This document shows, one piece after another, positions 61,967 to 64,000 of a stretch of DNA of 64,000 nucleotides. The stretch covers positions 24,477,482 to 24,541,481 of the forward strand of contig NC_052395.1 of the NCBI RefSeq assembly GCF_009389715.1, given 5' to 3'. Position 1 is the first letter of the stretch. Each line of letters begins with the position of its first letter. Under the pieces are notes generated by a model. That model did not search any database, had not been told where the DNA came from, and worked only from the letters and a program-made list of their open reading frames with translations. The translations under genes and the position numbers were made by a program. This DNA is from Phoenix dactylifera. Taxonomy: Eukaryota; Streptophyta; Magnoliopsida; Arecales; Arecaceae.

Positions 61967-62180
61967 GAAAGAACCTGAACCACCCTGCGGAACCAAGCGA
62001 TTTAATGAGCATTTAAATTTAGTTGTGCAAGTGATTTAATGTGAATTTAATATATTCAGTTGTGGAGGTCAGGACGGTATAAAAATAATTAGATGCTGAC
62101 CTGATATCAAGAGAAACAAAATAGGTATGTTGCCGAACCACATCTAACTTTTGGGATTATGTAAGCTTTAAATTCTTGAC

Positions 62181-62190
62181 CTTTATAAAA
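62181..62190 (+). promoter_or_regulatory. TATA box of second LEA_2 gene
   Basis: CTTTATAAAA lies about 115 bp before the ATG at 62296 and inside the upstream open region, which therefore is probably leader and not protein. Confidence 0.45.
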
Positions 62191-62295
62191 CCATGGAATT
62201 TTGTTTCAAAGGCGAACCCTTATGAACCACTCAAGCATCAAAATTTTGAGACTAAAGGTCTTCGAAATTTGCATTTGACATGCTCTAAGAAGCCT

Positions 62296-62877
62296 ATGAA
62301 CATGATGAACGCCAAATCTAGAAGAGGCCTCAAGCTCTGCTGCTTTCCAGCTTGCGTCGTTGTAGGCCTGCTCCTCGTTGTTGCTCTTGTGATCTTATGG
62401 TTCACCATCTTCATGCCAAAGGATCCCCAAGTTGAGGTGAAGCCAGCTGATCTCCAGCACTTAGATTTGGGAGTCTTTCCGTCTCTTACACTAAACCTAA
62501 CACTAGGTTTAGATGTTGGCATCAAGAACTCCAACTATGAAGACTTTATGTACCATAACACAACAACTTCAATATATTACCGGGAGGTGTTTGTCGGGCA
62601 GGCACCGATCGAGGCAGGAAGAATCGATGCACGTTCAACAACGAACATAAGCACTGTGGCGGAGCTTCAAGCGCTGAAGTTGATCTCCAACAAGTGTTTC
62701 TCTCAAGATATCTTATCAGGTTCCTTGAATTTTACAGCATTATTGAGCATAGAGGGGAAAGTGGTCTTCCTTAAGATCTTCAAGAAACATGGGTCAATTC
62801 ATATATCATGTGATATGAGCATTTTTCTTCAGACTAGCACTAGCGAATCTAATTGCAGATCAAAAATTAAAATTTGA
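62296..62877 (+). CDS. LEA_2 / NDR1-HIN1-like membrane protein, copy 2
   Basis: Single-exon frame of 193 residues from ATG 62296 (another ATG lies two codons on). The frame is open back to 62176 but without an ATG, and a TATA box sits in that part, so the shorter start is preferred; it also matches the length of copy 1. A basic head (KSRRGLK), one membrane segment (VVVGLLLVVALVILWFTIF), then the LEA_2 domain with FPSLTLNLTLGLDVGIKNSN, TTTSIYYREVFVG, EAGRIDARSTTN, SGSLNFT, GKVVFLKIFKKHG and a closing Cys-x-SKIKI. Roughly half the aligned positions match copy 1, marking a tandem duplication that is not very recent. Confidence 0.9.
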   Translation: MNMMNAKSRRGLKLCCFPACVVVGLLLVVALVILWFTIFMPKDPQVEVKPADLQHLDLGVFPSLTLNLTLGLDVGIKNSNYEDFMYHNTTTSIYYREVFVGQAPIEAGRIDARSTTNISTVAELQALKLISNKCFSQDILSGSLNFTALLSIEGKVVFLKIFKKHGSIHISCDMSIFLQTSTSESNCRSKIKI

Positions 62878-63650
62878 TATTGTTTTTCTTTTTGAAAGGA
62901 CAACAAAAATGATGTCATGTTTTGATAAAAAAGATCAGCAGTAACTTGCTTGAATTTATGTGATCCTTTTGATGTGAACTTAATATTAGTGTTGATCAGT
63001 TGGAATGAAGCAGATTGCACTGTCTTTTGTTGCACCCTTTTCTTACCAAGTGGCCTGTTTTTTTTTTTCCCCTTTTTTTCTTTCTGAGGATTTTGGAGCA
63101 ACACACCAAGCACGTCGCTGTGGAAAAAAAAAAACTCCGTCCTTGCGAGGGTGATGAACAAAAATACTTGAATTACAGGTTCAGGTACATGGCCCCATCT
63201 CACCTGATCCAGATGATTTTGTAACTGGACTCTAATATGATCTATACCTGATCCATTACTTAGGCCAAGAAATCCAAATATCAGAGACCAAGAACAATTG
63301 GAAACGAATCATATTGCGGACCAGGTCTTATGAAAATTCTGCAGATGTGACGAGTCTGAAGAATTTGATACATTATGTAGGTCTTTCCTACTTATGACTG
63401 GGAAAATACATGAAGCGTACTATAATCTATCCTCAGGTACTTTAGGCGAGCAGTTTTGTTGATTTTAGTTCTCTCTCGATTAAATATTGGACCATCGGGT
63501 TTACCGACCCTGGAATTTTAACTTGCTTTTGAAGGCAGGAGACATGGTTTAATGATTCACACAAGGATCATTCATTCTTACCAAGAGAACGTAAGTATGA
63601 TTAATGGGTGATTTCTTATGGTGCTCGTAACTACTACAATAAGGTGAAAT
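62878..63650. other. Intergenic, no gene seen
   Basis: 3' flank of the second LEA_2 gene. Short open frames on both strands have no recognisable homology. Confidence 0.5.
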
Positions 63651-63804
63651 CAAAGTTCCCCATTTTAATACCGGACTCCATACTAGTGTCACATTTGCAT
63701 AGTATCGGCGTGCTACGGTACGAAATTTTTTGGTATACTTACATTCTGTACCATTCGGTTTAGACCGATACTGCATACCATGGGTAAAATAGAGGACAAC
63801 TTTG
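63651..63804. mobile_element. Small hAT-like non-autonomous element (tentative)
   Basis: CAAAGTTCCCCATTTTAATA at the left end is matched on the minus strand by CAAAGTTGTCCTCTATTTTA at the right end. Between them are several TACCG/CGGTA words like those in the hAT ends at 2068-6329. The flanking 8-mers do not match, so the borders or the target duplication have decayed. Confidence 0.4.
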
Positions 63805-64000
63805 AAACTATGTCTTGCTCAGCCCACATTATACCTCTAGGGCTCGATATTGGAAGTGGGCTTTATATATGAATCCATGAAAAATAATGCCAATTCTCAA
63901 TGTGACTATTTTCATTTTTTTATAAAAGAAAATCGTGAGACCTTCCAATACTTTTTAGAAAAGAGGCTGTTTCATGCCATGGGGCCTTAACGCAACCAGG

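Noticed and set aside
62176..62295. Longer N-terminus for the second LEA_2 protein
   Set aside because: The open region lacks an ATG and contains a TATA box; copy 1 supports the shorter start.

Overview
This window is nuclear plant DNA: AT-rich, with intron-split genes, GT-AG splice sites, long introns and many transposon remnants. The protein sequences look monocot and several repeat types look palm-like, but the palm placement is an inference from memory, not a search result. The intact or nearly intact genes are a UFMylation scaffold gene (DDRGK1/UFBP1, + strand, 533-11475, 5' exons outside the window), a TBC-type Rab-GAP (- strand, 30701-39763, all 11 coding exons resolved), a P-class pentatricopeptide repeat gene (+, 43376-45062) broken by one extra base, a WAT1-related EamA membrane transporter (+, 53692-58637, seven exons giving a 352-residue frame), and a tandem pair of LEA_2/NDR1-HIN1-like membrane proteins (+, 61182-61748 and 62296-62877).

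Two relics of real genes are also present: a plastid-type GrpE fragment (+, about 14226-15536) with a frameshift at the start of its last exon, and a mannose-6-phosphate isomerase fragment (-, about 29628-30128) with several frameshifts. Neither should make a working protein.

Mobile DNA takes up much of the rest. The best defined pieces are a 4.26-kb hAT transposon (2068-6329) inside the 9.36-kb DDRGK1 intron, with a perfect 8-bp target duplication and a transposase carrying four in-frame stops; a complete 439-bp TRIM retroelement (42011-42449) with two 137-bp LTRs, a tRNA-iMet primer site and a perfect 5-bp target duplication; a 5'-truncated non-LTR retrotransposon (50006-52260, - strand) with a nested insertion; a fold-back MITE (about 48030-48350); and several smaller relics. 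A noncoding segment of about 2.4 kb is present as a diverged direct tandem duplication (about 16700-21455). Five smaller places in the window also hold pairs of imperfect tandem copies about 90-240 bp long.

The genes are unrelated housekeeping and stress-type functions and do not form a pathway or cluster, apart from the local LEA_2 duplication. I found no convincing new biological system. The observations most worth following are the palindrome cluster in the hAT 5' region, the snRNA-type USE/TATA pairs in the TRIM LTRs, the duplicated noncoding unit, and the single-base break in the PPR gene.
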